The notes: generated from the letters alone by a model not told the origin. DNA of 64,000 nucleotides from Rhodanobacter thiooxydans (GCF_021545845.1 NZ_CP088923.1:2356001-2420000), one strand, 5' to 3'; positions 8,766 through 18,958 are shown, counted from the stretch's first letter. Translations and numbers: made by a program.

Positions 8766-10012
8766 TCAGGTGGCGGCTGGCTGCAACGCATAGCGCGCCA
8801 GCTCGAGTTTCGCGATGGTGGCACGATGCACCTCGTCTGGCCCGTCGGCAAGCCTCAACGTGCGAATACGGGAATACATGGCTGCGAGCGGAAAATCATC
8901 GCAGACCCCGGCGCCGCCGTGGTCCTGGATGGCCCAGTCTATGATCTGGCAGGCCATTGTGGGTGTCGCCACCTTGATCATCGCAATCTCGGCGCGCGCC
9001 ATCTTGTTGCCCACTGTGCCCATTATGTACGCGGCCTTCCGCGGCCTTCAGGGTCAGCAGCCGTGCCTACTCGATCAGGCAACGCGATTCGGCGATCCGC
9101 TCGTGCCACACGCTGTGATCGCTGATCGGCTTGCCGAACGCCACCCGCGACTGCACGCGCCGGCACAGCAGTTCCAGCGCGCGCTCGGCCAGGCCGAGGA
9201 TGCGCATGCAATGGCGGATGCGGCCGGGTCCGAGTCGACATCTGTGCGATCTCGAAGCCGCGACCGGCGCCCAGCAGCAGGTTTTCCACTGGCACCCGCT
9301 CGCCGAGCAGGCGGATATCCATGTGTCCGTGCAGAGCGCCGTCGTAGCCGAATACCTGCACCGCGCGTAGCACCTCGATACCGGGTGTGCTGGCCGGTAC
9401 TAGCACCATGGACTGCTGCTTGCCCGGCTTCGCGGCGGGATCGGTACGGCCCATCACGATGTACAGCGCACAGCGCGGATCGCCGGCGCCGGAGGAAAAC
9501 CACTTGTCTCCGTCGATCACGTACTCGTCGCCGTAGCGACGGATCGAGCAGCGGATGTTGCTAGCATCGGACGAAGTCACGTTCGGCTCGGTCATCAGGA
9601 ACGCCGAGCGGATCTCGCCGGCCAGTAGCGGATCCAGCCGGCGCAGCTGCTGCTCCGGCGTGGTGAAGCGCTCGAGGATTTCCATGTTGCCGGTGTCCGG
9701 CGCCGAGCAGTTGAACACCTGGGCCGCCCACGGCACCCGCCCCATGATCTCGCACAGCGGTGCGTATTCCCGGTTGGACAAACCCTGCGGCGCACGCTCC
9801 GAGTACGGCAGGAACGGATTCCAGAAACCCCGCCGCTGTGCCTCGGGCTTCAGCGCCTCAATCACCTGGCTGGTTTGCCAGGGGTTACCGGCGCGCCGGT
9901 GCTCCTCGATCTCGTGCTGGTAACGCGCCTCGGCGGGATAGATCAAGTCCTCGAAGAAACGCCGAGAGTCGGCACGTAAGGCCTCGACTTTGGGGCTGTG
10001 GGAGAAATCCAT
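8766..10012 (-). pseudogene. Broken ACAD10/11-like acyl-CoA dehydrogenase (copy A)
   Basis: Aligns along its whole length with the intact gene at 33729-34961. The N-terminal two thirds is in frame ([36 protein letters not shown]) to GFEIAQ. Then a small indel near 9236 shifts the frame; the shifted frame continues [23 protein letters not shown] and meets a TAG at 9067-9069 where copy B has CAG. A 10-bp tandem duplication at 9031-9050 shifts the frame again before the conserved C-terminus ([21 protein letters not shown]). Three independent lesions make recoding very unlikely. First gene of the copy A minus-strand operon. Confidence 0.92.
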
Positions 10013-10046
10013 AAGGCGTTTCCGAAGATGATCAGGATGCAGTTTT

Positions 10047-10074
10047 GTTCCGCATAAATGAAACCTCATTTCAT
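10047..10074. promoter_or_regulatory. Candidate IclR operator, copy A divergent promoter
   Basis: The AT-rich spacer between the divergent dehydrogenase and phosphatase remnants (10013-10284) holds GTTCC-N8-GAAAC at 10047-10064, overlapping ATGAAA-N5-TTTCAT at 10058-10074. The first element resembles the mirrored GTTCC-N7-GAAAC/T elements in the equivalent spacer of copy B. Assignment to the IclR protein is inference from position and palindromic form. Confidence 0.4.
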
Positions 10075-10284
10075 TATACATGGATATATTAGTCCGCTAG
10101 CTAAAGCCTGCGCAAGCGCAAAAGTTCCTTCATATTTTCGTTCTACGCACTAATAATAGACTATGTATCATATACTTACGTTTGCGCTTGCATTCGATTT
10201 GTGGCATCGCTATCATCATCTCGTAACAAGAAATATAGTTTTGCCATACGAAACTTAATCGTTCCCACACCCTGATGGAACGCC

Positions 10285-11001
10285 ATGCCCAAGCTCCACG
10301 TACTGCCGCAACAGGAAGCACTGGATCCGGCCCGCCTGCAGGACAAGGTGGTGATCGTCCTGGACATCCTGTTTGCCACCTCAACCATCGTCCACGCGTT
10401 CGGCGAGGAGGTGGCTAGCGTGTGGCCGGCGCACGACCACGCCGACGCCGTGCGGCTCGGCGCGGACTGCGCCGACGCGGTGCTGGCCGGCGAGTTCCTG
10501 GCCGATGCCCTGCCAAATTTCGCCACCGCTGCACCGCTGGCACTGGGCAGCCTCGGCCTGCGCGGACGGCGGCTGGTCTACAGCACCACCAACGGCACGC
10601 CAGCCCTGCATCGCGCCAGTGCAGCCAGACATGTCTATAGTGGGCGCACTGTTGAATGGCGCCACGGTGGTCGCCCATGTGGCGCGCGCGCATCCGGATG
10701 CGCCGGTATTATTGCGGTGCGTCGGTTTGCAGGAGCGCTTCAACCGGGAAGACTTCTGCGGCGCCGGCCATCTAGTCACCTACTTCAGCCGATTGGACGG
10801 CTATCACTGCAGCGACGCCGCGCTGGCCGCTGCCATGCTCTACCGCAACAACGATGCCCGCAGCACGCTGCCGGCATCGCGCGTGGTCCGGCGCATGCAT
10901 GCGCTGGAGCTGCAGTGCGAAGTGGAATACGTGGCCCAGTGCAACATCATCGCCGCGGTACCCAAGTGCTCGGCGACCAGCTGTTGCAGATGGCGGCATG
11001 A
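10285..11001 (+). pseudogene. Broken ComB-like phosphatase (copy A)
   Basis: Paralogue of the intact gene at 35167-35883. It starts well (MPKLHVLPQQEALDPARLQD, VVIVLDILFATSTIVHAF, YSTTNGT), but an extra A near 10639 shifts the frame. The shifted frame continues GALLNGATVVAHVARAHPDA and NREDFCGAGHLV. A second indel near 10962 restores the original frame for the last residues (LGDQLLQMAA). The end keeps the ATGA overlap with the next, also broken, kinase gene, exactly as in copy B, so the coupling predates the decay. Confidence 0.88.
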
Positions 11002-11092
11002 GCACTGCATCGACAGCCCCCTCCGGCGCCGAACGCGCTGTCGTTCGACGCGGAGCTGCTGGCGGCGTACCTGACACAGCACAATCCGCTTG
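10998..11092 (+). pseudogene. N-terminal stub of an APH-fold kinase (copy A)
   Basis: Begins with ATG overlapping the phosphatase stop, as the intact kinase does at 35880. After a frameshift it reads ALSFDAELLAAYLTQH, matching ALSFDVAALERYLVAH of the intact protein. All further kinase sequence, including the catalytic loop, is missing. The following DNA matches the end of a different gene, so a deletion joined the two. Confidence 0.7.
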
Positions 11093-11130
11093 TGCGGACT
11101 CCAACCTGCAAGTGTGGAACACCGTGTTGG

Positions 11131-11280
11131 ACCGCTGCCAAGGTCTTGATGGGGGCAGGCCGTCCGTTATATCGGGCAGCAGGCCATCCAGTTGCACGGA
11201 GGCATGGGTATGACCAACGAGATAAGCATTGGTCACTATTTCAAACGCCTATTGTCTTTCGAATTTCGCGGCGGGACTAC
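11131..11280 (+). pseudogene. C-terminal stub of a second acyl-CoA dehydrogenase (copy A)
   Basis: Reads VRYIGQQAIQLHGGMGMTNE then ISIGHYFKRLLSFEFR, closely matching YVSQQAVQLHGGMGMTDELD and HHVRRLLAFELR at the end of the last dehydrogenase of copy B (45390-46520). Its position right after the kinase stub implies an internal deletion in copy A of roughly the stretch that in copy B lies between about 35.97 and 46.3 kb, if gene content was originally the same. Confidence 0.72.
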
Positions 11281-11805
11281 GACACGACACATGGACGCAT
11301 ATCGAATTCAAATGAAGGCTGGATGACCGAATAATATTATTTACGTCGAACTTGCTGCAATGGTTCCGTTGCGCTGAATCAAGCAACGGCGGATTTCTGC
11401 ATATTAATGACATGCGGAAGTGGGGTGGCGGTAGAAAGTAAATGACGGCATATGGGTGTCTACATAAACGTTGAAATTTTACAGGTGACGTTGTACCCAC
11501 GTCTTGTATTCGAAAGCGTCATCTAGTATTTTCGTTATGAAGAGACGCTTGACACGCCACAGATAGCGTCAGTAGGAAATGGGATACAGATTTGATAGCA
11601 AAACATAGGCACGTGGGTAGTTGCTATTCGTCCAATTTATTATATGACTAATCTCTTGAATCGAAGATGAAGCGACCTGGATCGATAGCGAACAACCTGA
11701 ATTGACTTGTTACGTTGAGACAGCTTCGCGCTGCAAGGTGAGTGTCTGTGTAGCGGCGAAACCACTGCTTCCGATTGAATATAGCGTGTGAAAGGGGGAG
11801 TTGAC
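11281..11805. other. AT-rich intergenic region upstream of the envelope cluster
   Basis: About 525 bp with no convincing coding frame and clearly lower GC than its surroundings. It separates the decayed copy A from the long plus-strand cluster and must contain that cluster's promoter. I see no strong sigma-70 pair or operator that I would place with confidence; the ribosome site AGGGGGAG lies at its end, upstream of the ATG at 11806. Confidence 0.4.
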
Positions 11806-13824
11806 ATGAAAACTACACGATCGTGGCTAGCAGCCTGTCGGACTTACAGAAAACCGACACCTTTTTGGTCAAAAATTGATCAAAATGGTCGGCGCGGGTC
11901 GCCCCAATGGAGTTCGAGTGTTCGTGTTGCAACAGAATCGACGTACGAGGCGCATGTCTCATCTAAGTCCGACAGGCTGCTAGGCAATTCTGCGGCAGGT
12001 CGCCGTATGTTTACATTGACGGCATATGCCGCTGCACTAGCGTTTGCGGGTTATATGCCATGTGCGAGCGCCACCAAATTCGATCTTGGCAACGACGTTA
12101 GCGGTAGCCTGGATACTACTTTGAGCTATGGCGCGCTGTGGCGTACTCAGGGGCCGAGCCCAGGTTTGATCAGTATCGCCAGCGGCGGCACCAGCCGTGA
12201 CCCGAATGTCGGTATCGGTGACTTGAATTACAAGAATGGCGATATGGTCAACTCGATCTCTCGGATCGGGGAGGAGTTTCAACTCAAATACAAGAGCTTT
12301 ACATTGTTCGTGCGGGGCGACTACTTCCACGACTTTCAGACTGCTCACGACAAGAACAAGTTCGGTCCGCAAGGCCGCTCGGCTCTGATAAGTCGAGCGC
12401 GATTACTGGACGCGTTCGTCAGTGACAATTTCACCGTATCCGGACACTTGGTGAATGTCCGCGTGGGCAGGCAGGTTATCAACTGGGGTGAATCGACCTT
12501 CATCCAAAACGGGTTGAATGCGATCAACGCAGTCGATGTGAATAGCCTGCGGCAACCAGGTTCGGAACTCAAGGATGCGCTCTTGCCCAACCCGGCGTTC
12601 TCTTTTTCGGCGGGGCTCACCGATAACCTGTCGCTTTCGGGTTTCGTGTTGACGTCGTTCCATCGGGTGGTGCTGGATCCACAAGGTGCATTCTTTTCGC
12701 AAACGGACGCGCTCAGCGACTATGGGCAACGCGTGTACCTGTCGTTTGGGCGGGAACCCGGCGGCGGCGTTAACAACGCGACTCCTTCAGACAACTTCAT
12801 TACCCGCGCTCCGGACTCTCGACCGAGTGGATGGAACCAGTTCGGATTGGCGGCTCACTACACCGTGCCTGCGCTGAACTACGCGGAGTTCGGTCTGTAT
12901 TATGAGCATTTGGATAGCCACATACCGTATCTCTCGATAGTCGCGCAACAAAATCAGGCAACACCGGGAAGTGGCCTCATCGCGGGCGTTGTCGGAGTTC
13001 CGGTGCCGGGTTATGACGGCACCGAACACTATTTCGCGGACTATCCGGGCGGCATCAACGTCTTCGGCGCGTCGTTCAACGCGTCGTTGCCGCTAGGCGT
13101 TGCACTACAAGGCGAGTACACCTATCGGCCGCGGATGCCGGTTCAGCTGGCAGCAACCGAGCTGGTGCTGTCCGGCATGGAGTTACCGTCAGAGATTGCA
13201 CCTAAGTTTGCTGCGTTTCCTGGTGGGTCGATCATTCACGGTTATCGTCGGGTGAAGATGCATCAATTTCAATTTACGCTGACCAAGCTGCTCGCCGATC
13301 CGGGGTTAGGCGCAAGCCAGCTGGTGGTACTAGGCGAATTCGGCGCCGACTACCTGGATCTGCCAAATCATTTGAAATTTGCCGGCGGCGGCACCACGCT
13401 ACCCCTGTTGGCGCCATTTTACGGCCCTACAGGACCACTCGCGGCCCTTACTGCCAAAGGATCATTGCAAACCACGGGTTTTACCTCAAGGTTTTCGTGG
13501 GGTTACCGGGCAATTGCACAGCTGCAGTATCTTAATCTGTTCCATTCCATCAACGTCACGCCAAATTTGGCGTGGTCGCAGGATGTTACCGGCAATGGGC
13601 CCAATTTTAATCAGGGCAGTAAGGCGGTGACTCTTGGCGTCGACTTCGATTATTTGAACAATTGGCACGCGGGTATTGCTTACACGAATTTCCTTGGCGG
13701 CCACACGTCCAACAGCGGAATCGACCCCATTCCAACCCCTGGTCAGTCCAGTTATTACAATACCGGCTCCAACGGGTTGAAAGACCGGGACTTCATTTCG
13801 GCCACCATCAGCTATTCGTTCTAG
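11806..13824 (+). CDS. DUF1302 family outer-membrane protein, with MITE insertion
   Basis: Secreted protein of 672 residues, predicted to form an outer-membrane beta-barrel. The mature part is rich in alternating beta strands and ends in an aromatic strand (ISATISYSF), the usual barrel terminus. The start is the ATG at 11806 with AGGGGGAG upstream. Codons 9-59 are supplied by a 149-bp MITE plus its CTAG target duplication, which adds exactly 153 bp and keeps the frame open. The export signal (RRMFTLTAYAAALAFAGYMP, CASA) now sits about 65 residues from the start, so export may depend on internal initiation at 12007. It heads a set with DUF1329, YCF48-like and RND genes, a grouping known from hydrophobic-compound catabolic clusters. 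Function in detail unknown. Confidence 0.85.
   Translation: MKTTRSWLAACRTYRKPTPFWSKIDQNGRRGSPQWSSSVRVATESTYEAHVSSKSDRLLGNSAAGRRMFTLTAYAAALAFAGYMPCASATKFDLGNDVSGSLDTTLSYGALWRTQGPSPGLISIASGGTSRDPNVGIGDLNYKNGDMVNSISRIGEEFQLKYKSFTLFVRGDYFHDFQTAHDKNKFGPQGRSALISRARLLDAFVSDNFTVSGHLVNVRVGRQVINWGESTFIQNGLNAINAVDVNSLRQPGSELKDALLPNPAFSFSAGLTDNLSLSGFVLTSFHRVVLDPQGAFFSQTDALSDYGQRVYLSFGREPGGGVNNATPSDNFITRAPDSRPSGWNQFGLAAHYTVPALNYAEFGLYYEHLDSHIPYLSIVAQQNQATPGSGLIAGVVGVPVPGYDGTEHYFADYPGGINVFGASFNASLPLGVALQGEYTYRPRMPVQLAATELVLSGMELPSEIAPKFAAFPGGSIIHGYRRVKMHQFQFTLTKLLADPGLGASQLVVLGEFGADYLDLPNHLKFAGGGTTLPLLAPFYGPTGPLAALTAKGSLQTTGFTSRFSWGYRAIAQLQYLNLFHSINVTPNLAWSQDVTGNGPNFNQGSKAVTLGVDFDYLNNWHAGIAYTNFLGGHTSNSGIDPIPTPGQSSYYNTGSNGLKDRDFISATISYSF
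11831..11979. mobile_element. 149-bp MITE copy 1, inside the DUF1302 gene
   Basis: Ends are inverted repeats of CAGCCTGTCGGACTT (11831-11845 and its complement ending 11979), bounded by CTAG at 11827-11830 and 11980-11983. A second copy of the same length lies at 50082-50230 and is about 85-90% identical by eye. CTAG fits the YTAR 4-bp target of the IS5 group, so an IS5-like transposase may have mobilised it. It has no coding capacity of its own. Confidence 0.88.
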
Positions 13825-13849
13825 GCGCGCAAGCTAGAGGAGATTTAAA

Positions 13850-15250
13850 ATGAGAGGCAAAACATTGATCTGGTCGGTGATGGCGCTTGCGCTGGGTGTA
13901 GGTTGTGCAGGTTTGGGCTATGCGGCACCTCAAGTCGGCAGCCCTTCCGCGGCTCCGTCTGAGCCCGGCAAGACGCTGACTCCATACGGTGCCGTGAAAG
14001 CGGGCAACGCAGCCGGCACGATTCCGGCGTGGACCGGTGGGCTGACCACAACGCCGGCGAACGTTGTGTCCGGTTTCAAACCCGGTGTCGTGTATCCAGA
14101 CCCGTTCGCGGCCGACAAGCCATTGTTCACGATTACCTCGGCGAACGTTGATCAGTACAAGGATCACCTGACCGTCGGGCAGTTGGCATTGTTCAAGACG
14201 TATCCGGACTACAAGATGATCATCTACCTGACGCATCGCACTGCGGCGTACCCGCAAGGTGTGTACGAGGCATCCATTGCGAATGCAGCCACCGGGCGCG
14301 CGAAATTGGTGACGGGAAATGGCTCCGGGGTCATTGGTACCACTGGCGGCGTACCGTTCCCGATTCCGAAGAACGGCCTGGAGGTAATCTGGAACCAGCT
14401 TACTGCGTATCATGGCGAGGGTTACGAGACCAACAACGAACAGGCGGCGGTTACGCGTAGCGGTGCCTACTCGTTGGTCAACTTTCAATATCGGTTGATG
14501 ACCAACTATGGCTCGCAGACCATCAAGCCGGCAGATCGCGCCAAGAATCTCATTGGCTACTTCATTGAGGCGGTCACCGGGCCAGCGCGGTTGGCCGGCA
14601 ACGTGCTGTTGGTCCTTGAACCGCTGGACCAGACCATCCAGCAGCGCAAGGCGTGGACGTATAATCCGGGCCAGCGTCGCATGCGACTCGCGCCAGACGT
14701 TGCCTACGATAATCCGGGGACGGACTCCGACGGGATGCGGACCACCGATGACTGGAATATGTTCAATGGGTCGCCCGACCGCTACGATTGGAAACTACTC
14801 GGCAAACGCGAAATCTACGTACCGTACAACGACTACCGGATGGCGAGCCATGCGGTCACTCTAAAGGAGCTGCTGACGCCCAAGCACCTCAATACGAACT
14901 ATATCCGCTACGAGCTTCATCGCGTGTGGGTCGTGCAGGCGACGCTCAAGCAGGGGATGTCGCATGTTTACGGCAAGCGGACGTTTTATCTGGATGAAGA
15001 CTCGTGGAATATCCTGGCTCTCGAGTCGTATGACGGTCGGGGTAACTTGTGGCGCGTCGGTGAAGAATATCCGATACAAGAGTGGGATATTCCCGCCTTG
15101 GGTTCCATAGGGAACGTAATGTATGACCTGCAGGCCGGTCGGTATATTGCGTACTCGCTGGTAAACGACTCCAACAAGATCCACGTGAAGACCCCGTTCA
15201 TTCCTGCCGATTTCACACCGCTGGCTCTGAGGCAGTCCGGTGTTCGATGA
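13850..15250 (+). CDS. DUF1329 family exported protein
   Basis: Secreted protein of 466 residues with a signal peptide (MRGKTLIWSVMALALG to about residue 25, AYA/AAP-type cleavage). It has the DUF1329 layout: an N-terminal LTPYGAVKAGNAAGTIPAW segment, then a long beta-rich domain resembling the LolA/LolB-type clamshell of outer-membrane lipoprotein handling. It follows DUF1302 by 25 bp with AGAGGAG upstream. DUF1302 and DUF1329 proteins nearly always occur together, and an envelope role in moving hydrophobic substrates is the usual inference, not proven. The stop overlaps the GTG start of the next gene. Confidence 0.85.
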   Translation: MRGKTLIWSVMALALGVGCAGLGYAAPQVGSPSAAPSEPGKTLTPYGAVKAGNAAGTIPAWTGGLTTTPANVVSGFKPGVVYPDPFAADKPLFTITSANVDQYKDHLTVGQLALFKTYPDYKMIIYLTHRTAAYPQGVYEASIANAATGRAKLVTGNGSGVIGTTGGVPFPIPKNGLEVIWNQLTAYHGEGYETNNEQAAVTRSGAYSLVNFQYRLMTNYGSQTIKPADRAKNLIGYFIEAVTGPARLAGNVLLVLEPLDQTIQQRKAWTYNPGQRRMRLAPDVAYDNPGTDSDGMRTTDDWNMFNGSPDRYDWKLLGKREIYVPYNDYRMASHAVTLKELLTPKHLNTNYIRYELHRVWVVQATLKQGMSHVYGKRTFYLDEDSWNILALESYDGRGNLWRVGEEYPIQEWDIPALGSIGNVMYDLQAGRYIAYSLVNDSNKIHVKTPFIPADFTPLALRQSGVR

Positions 15251-16364
15251 GAACTTTGTAGTGCAGAGCACAGTGGAGAGTGTCGGCCGAGAGTCGAGTA
15301 TTGGGGACAACTTCCACCAGCGGTTCGCCCGCGCAGGTACAGCCGCGTTGCTGGTCTTGGGCATGTTATTGCAGGTCGCTGCGGCCAGGGGTGCCGACTC
15401 GCCACCAGCCACTTCAAAAGCGGCGCGGGAGTTGCCGGCGGAGACAGTGGTTCGACCTGGGGATCTCGTTCCTGCCAGCGTCTTGGCACAGCTGATGTTG
15501 ATCGGTGCGACCCGCGCTGGCACGCGTATTTGCGCGGTCGGCGATCACGGGTACATCATTTATTCCGATGACGAAGGCAAAACTTGGCGACGTGCCGACG
15601 CGCCACACAGCGGTCTGCTGACTGCGGTCGATTTTCCGGACCCTCAGCACGGTTGGGTAGTTGGACACGCTGGGCTGATTCTGGCGACCACGGATGGAGG
15701 CAGAACCTGGATCGAGCAGCGCTATGAGCCCAAAGAAGAGCAGCCGTTGTTCGATGTGCTGTTCCGCAACGATCGCGAAGGCTTTGCGGTCGGCGCCTAC
15801 GGATTGTTACTGGTAACGCAGGATGGCGGCCGGCGCTGGCAGCAGCGGAGCATCGGCAAGGATATCGATCGGCACCTCAACTACATCACGGTGTTTGGGC
15901 AGAAGCAGCTCGCGATTGCTGCGGAATCAGGCAATCTGTATACCTCGAATGACGGTGGACAGGACTGGGTGGACTCGACGCCTTATGACGGATCCTTCTT
16001 CGGGATACTGGATGTACCGGGGGGCGGTTTGTTGGCGTATGGGCTTCTCGGTCACGTGTTTCGCTCGGTCGATGGAGGGCGGAACTGGCTGCGGGTGGAA
16101 GGTACCGGGCAAGCATCCCTGATGGGAGGCGTGGCGACTGGCGCTGGAACCGTAGTGCTGGTTGGCGCAGGTGGTACGGTCTTGGTGAGCCACGATGCAG
16201 GGCAGCATTTTGCCACGGTCAACAGCAGCAGCGCCAGGACTTTGTCTGCGGTACTGGTACTGGATCACCAGCGTCTGCTGTTGTTTGGCGTGGGTGGGAC
16301 AAGCATGCTGCAGCTCCCTGCCGCAACGGTGAAGCCCTTGGCAAATGGCGGGGATCACCGATGA
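15240..16364 (+). CDS. YCF48-like beta-propeller exported protein
   Basis: Protein of 374 residues from a GTG overlapping the end of the DUF1329 gene, with GAGG 7 nt upstream. An export signal lies near residues 26-55 (AGTAALLVLGMLLQVAAARG). The mature part shows repeated BNR/YCF48-type blades: GDHGYIIYSDDEGKTWRRAD, GHAGLILATTDGGRTW, GLLLVTQDGGRRWQQ and GHVFRSVDGGRNWLRV. It ends with an ATGA overlap to the RND gene, so it is coupled to it. In comparable clusters it is thought to be a periplasmic partner of the MMPL transporter. Shorter GTG starts downstream are possible. Confidence 0.83.
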   Translation: MFDENFVVQSTVESVGRESSIGDNFHQRFARAGTAALLVLGMLLQVAAARGADSPPATSKAARELPAETVVRPGDLVPASVLAQLMLIGATRAGTRICAVGDHGYIIYSDDEGKTWRRADAPHSGLLTAVDFPDPQHGWVVGHAGLILATTDGGRTWIEQRYEPKEEQPLFDVLFRNDREGFAVGAYGLLLVTQDGGRRWQQRSIGKDIDRHLNYITVFGQKQLAIAAESGNLYTSNDGGQDWVDSTPYDGSFFGILDVPGGGLLAYGLLGHVFRSVDGGRNWLRVEGTGQASLMGGVATGAGTVVLVGAGGTVLVSHDAGQHFATVNSSSARTLSAVLVLDHQRLLLFGVGGTSMLQLPAATVKPLANGGDHR

Positions 16365-18769
16365 CTAAGCCGGATACAAAGCTTTCTCCTGCGCGCCACG
16401 TGGTCAATGCTTTCTCGTGGCTGCTGTTCAACCACCGGCCTGTGATGTTGGTGCTGTTTGCGTTGATCACGGGGGGGTTGGCCTGGTCGTCGACCAATCT
16501 GCGGTTGGACCCTGGGTTCAACAAGATGATCCCGTTGCAACATTCCTACATGCGCACGTTCACCAAGTACAGGGATACTTTCGGTGGCGCCAACCGCATC
16601 GTCGTCGCGTTGATGAAGAAGCGCGGCAATATCTACCAGCCAGGCTTCATGCAGCTGTTGAAGGGTGCCACCAGCGACGTATTTTTCATCCCCGGCGTCG
16701 ATCGCACTTCGGTGCAGTCACTGTTTACGCCGAATACCCGGTTCATCGAGATTACGCCACAAGGGTTCGTCGGCGGTAACGTGGTGCCAGCAAATTTTGC
16801 GGGGACTCCACAACAGTTGCTTGCCGTGCGCCAGAATGTCGAGAAGGCGGGTTTGGTCGGGCACCTGGTGGCGAACAACCTGAACGGTGCGTTGATCACA
16901 GCGTCGCTTCTGGATGTCGACCCTAAGACCGGCAAGCAGCTTGACGATATCAATATCGCGAAAAACCTGGAACAGCTACGCGACAAGTACGATCGATTGG
17001 GCGACAAAGACGGGGTGACGGTTCACATCATCGGATTTGCCAAGGAAGTCGGGGACATCGCTGCGGGCATTCGCGGGGTGATTGTATTTTTCGGCATCGC
17101 GTTTTTGATCACGGCGCTGCTGCTGCGGTGGTACACGCGGTCCACGGCGCTTGCACTGATAGCGCTGTTTTGCGCGCTGCTGCCGGTGCTGTGGTTGCTC
17201 GGCGTGTTGCCATTGTTCGGTTTCGGCGTCGATCCATTTTCACTCTTGGTGCCATTTCTGATCTTCGCGATCGGTGTTTCGCACGCGGTGCAGATGACCA
17301 ACGCCTGGCGTACTGCCGCGATCGCCGGAGAAAGTGGTTTGCAGGCTTCGCGGACAGCGTTCGATCAACTGTTCATCCCGGGGGTCCTGGCACTGCTGAC
17401 CAACGCGCTCGGTTTCCTGGTGATCTTGCTGATCAAGATTCAGATCGTCCAGGAACTCGCGATCACGGCCAGCATCGGCGTGACCCTGATGATCATTACC
17501 AACAAGATGGTGTTGCCGATCGCGCTCTCCTACTTGCCGGCTCACCCCGATCACCTGCGGCGCTTGACTCGCGATGAATCCCGGAGCGAGAAAATCTGGC
17601 AATTCATGTCGGGCTTTGCAACGCGCCGGCGTGGCGGTGTCGTGATTGGCATTGCGCTGGTGCTGACCGGACTTGGCGCGTGGGGAGCCACGGGTCTGAA
17701 AACCGGCGATCTCGGTACGGGAGTACCGGAGTTACGCGCGAATTCACGCTACAACATCGACAGTCGCGTGATCACTGACAACTTCCGCACTGGCGTCGAC
17801 GTATTGTCGGTCATCGTGCAGAGCCATGGCATTGACGGCGCCTGCGCCGATTATCGAATCATGGACGCCATGGATGCGTTCGAGTGGAAGATGAGTAGCA
17901 TTCCGGGCGTCGCGAGTGCAATGTCCCTGGTCGATGTAGCCAAGATTGGCAATGCAGGCTTCAACGAGGGTGACATCAAGTGGCAGAGCATCGCGCACAA
18001 TCGTGACGTGTTGGCTCAATCGACGTCTCAGGTCGAGACTTCCAGCGGCTTGCTGAATGCGGATTGCTCAGCGATGCAGATCCTGTTGTTTCCCAGCAAC
18101 CACCGCGGTACCACGTTGGCGGGTATCGTCACAGCGGTCAAGGCGTGGAACACGATGTTCAAATCCAGCGCCAAGTATGTACCGGTCGCCGAGCACATGA
18201 GTTTCCTGTTGGCCTCCGGCAACGATGGCATCATGGCGGCAACCAATGAAGCCGTCGACAATGCCGACACGATGGAGCTGGTTGCGCTGTTCAGCGCGAT
18301 CGCGCTGATATGCCTCCTGACGTTTCGCTCGTTTGTCGCGGTGGCGTGCATTCTCATTCCGCTCGCGCTGGTGGCCCTGCTCAACAATGCGTTGATGGCG
18401 ACGCTCGATATTGGCATGAAGATCTCGACCCTGTCGGTGATCGCGTTGGGGATCGGAGTCGGGGTGGACTACGGAATCTATATCTTCGATCGCCTGGAGT
18501 ATCACCTTGGCCAAGGCAAGGTGCTGCAGGATGCCTTCCTGCATGCGCTCAAGGAACGCGGCGCGCCAGCCATCTTCACCGCCACCACGATGAGCGTGGG
18601 CGTGGGCACGTGGATATTTTCGGCACTCAAGTTGCAGTCGGACATGGGTTTGCTGCTGACGTTCATGTTCTTCATCAATATGCTGGGTGCAGTGTTGTTG
18701 CTGCCGGCGCTGATGGCCTGGTTGAGCGGATGGAGGAAGCCCCCGGCTACGGTTACGGTCCACGCCTGA
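16361..18769 (+). CDS. RND/MMPL superfamily transporter
   Basis: Inner-membrane protein of 802 residues with the duplicated RND plan: helix 1 near residues 20-45, a large periplasmic loop, a block of five helices (GVIVFFGIAFLITALLLRWY to about 400), then a second half with helix 7 (GGVVIGIALVLTGLGAWG), a second loop and a final block ending near residue 790. Size and layout match the MMPL/HpnN-type branch that moves lipids or other hydrophobic molecules. It is coupled to the YCF48-like gene by ATGA overlap. Transport of the cluster's substrate or of a lipid product is inferred. Confidence 0.88.
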   Translation: MTKPDTKLSPARHVVNAFSWLLFNHRPVMLVLFALITGGLAWSSTNLRLDPGFNKMIPLQHSYMRTFTKYRDTFGGANRIVVALMKKRGNIYQPGFMQLLKGATSDVFFIPGVDRTSVQSLFTPNTRFIEITPQGFVGGNVVPANFAGTPQQLLAVRQNVEKAGLVGHLVANNLNGALITASLLDVDPKTGKQLDDINIAKNLEQLRDKYDRLGDKDGVTVHIIGFAKEVGDIAAGIRGVIVFFGIAFLITALLLRWYTRSTALALIALFCALLPVLWLLGVLPLFGFGVDPFSLLVPFLIFAIGVSHAVQMTNAWRTAAIAGESGLQASRTAFDQLFIPGVLALLTNALGFLVILLIKIQIVQELAITASIGVTLMIITNKMVLPIALSYLPAHPDHLRRLTRDESRSEKIWQFMSGFATRRRGGVVIGIALVLTGLGAWGATGLKTGDLGTGVPELRANSRYNIDSRVITDNFRTGVDVLSVIVQSHGIDGACADYRIMDAMDAFEWKMSSIPGVASAMSLVDVAKIGNAGFNEGDIKWQSIAHNRDVLAQSTSQVETSSGLLNADCSAMQILLFPSNHRGTTLAGIVTAVKAWNTMFKSSAKYVPVAEHMSFLLASGNDGIMAATNEAVDNADTMELVALFSAIALICLLTFRSFVAVACILIPLALVALLNNALMATLDIGMKISTLSVIALGIGVGVDYGIYIFDRLEYHLGQGKVLQDAFLHALKERGAPAIFTATTMSVGVGTWIFSALKLQSDMGLLLTFMFFINMLGAVLLLPALMAWLSGWRKPPATVTVHA

Positions 18770-18958
18770 TGTTGTGCGAGGACCTGTGATGCTTGGGACT
18801 GCCAGGTCGGCGACGCTGCCCGATGGGTGGCCATCGGCGTTCAAATCGACGCCAGGGCAAGTGACCTGCAGCCTGCACCCGTCGGTCTCGACCTCGCGAC
18901 CGACGATTGAACCGGAAGGTACTGACGGTATGTCTCAATTCACGGTGGGTATGCACTC

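Noticed and set aside
7333..8793. Plus-strand open frame of 486 codons
   Set aside because: Antisense shadow of the ligase and IclR genes.
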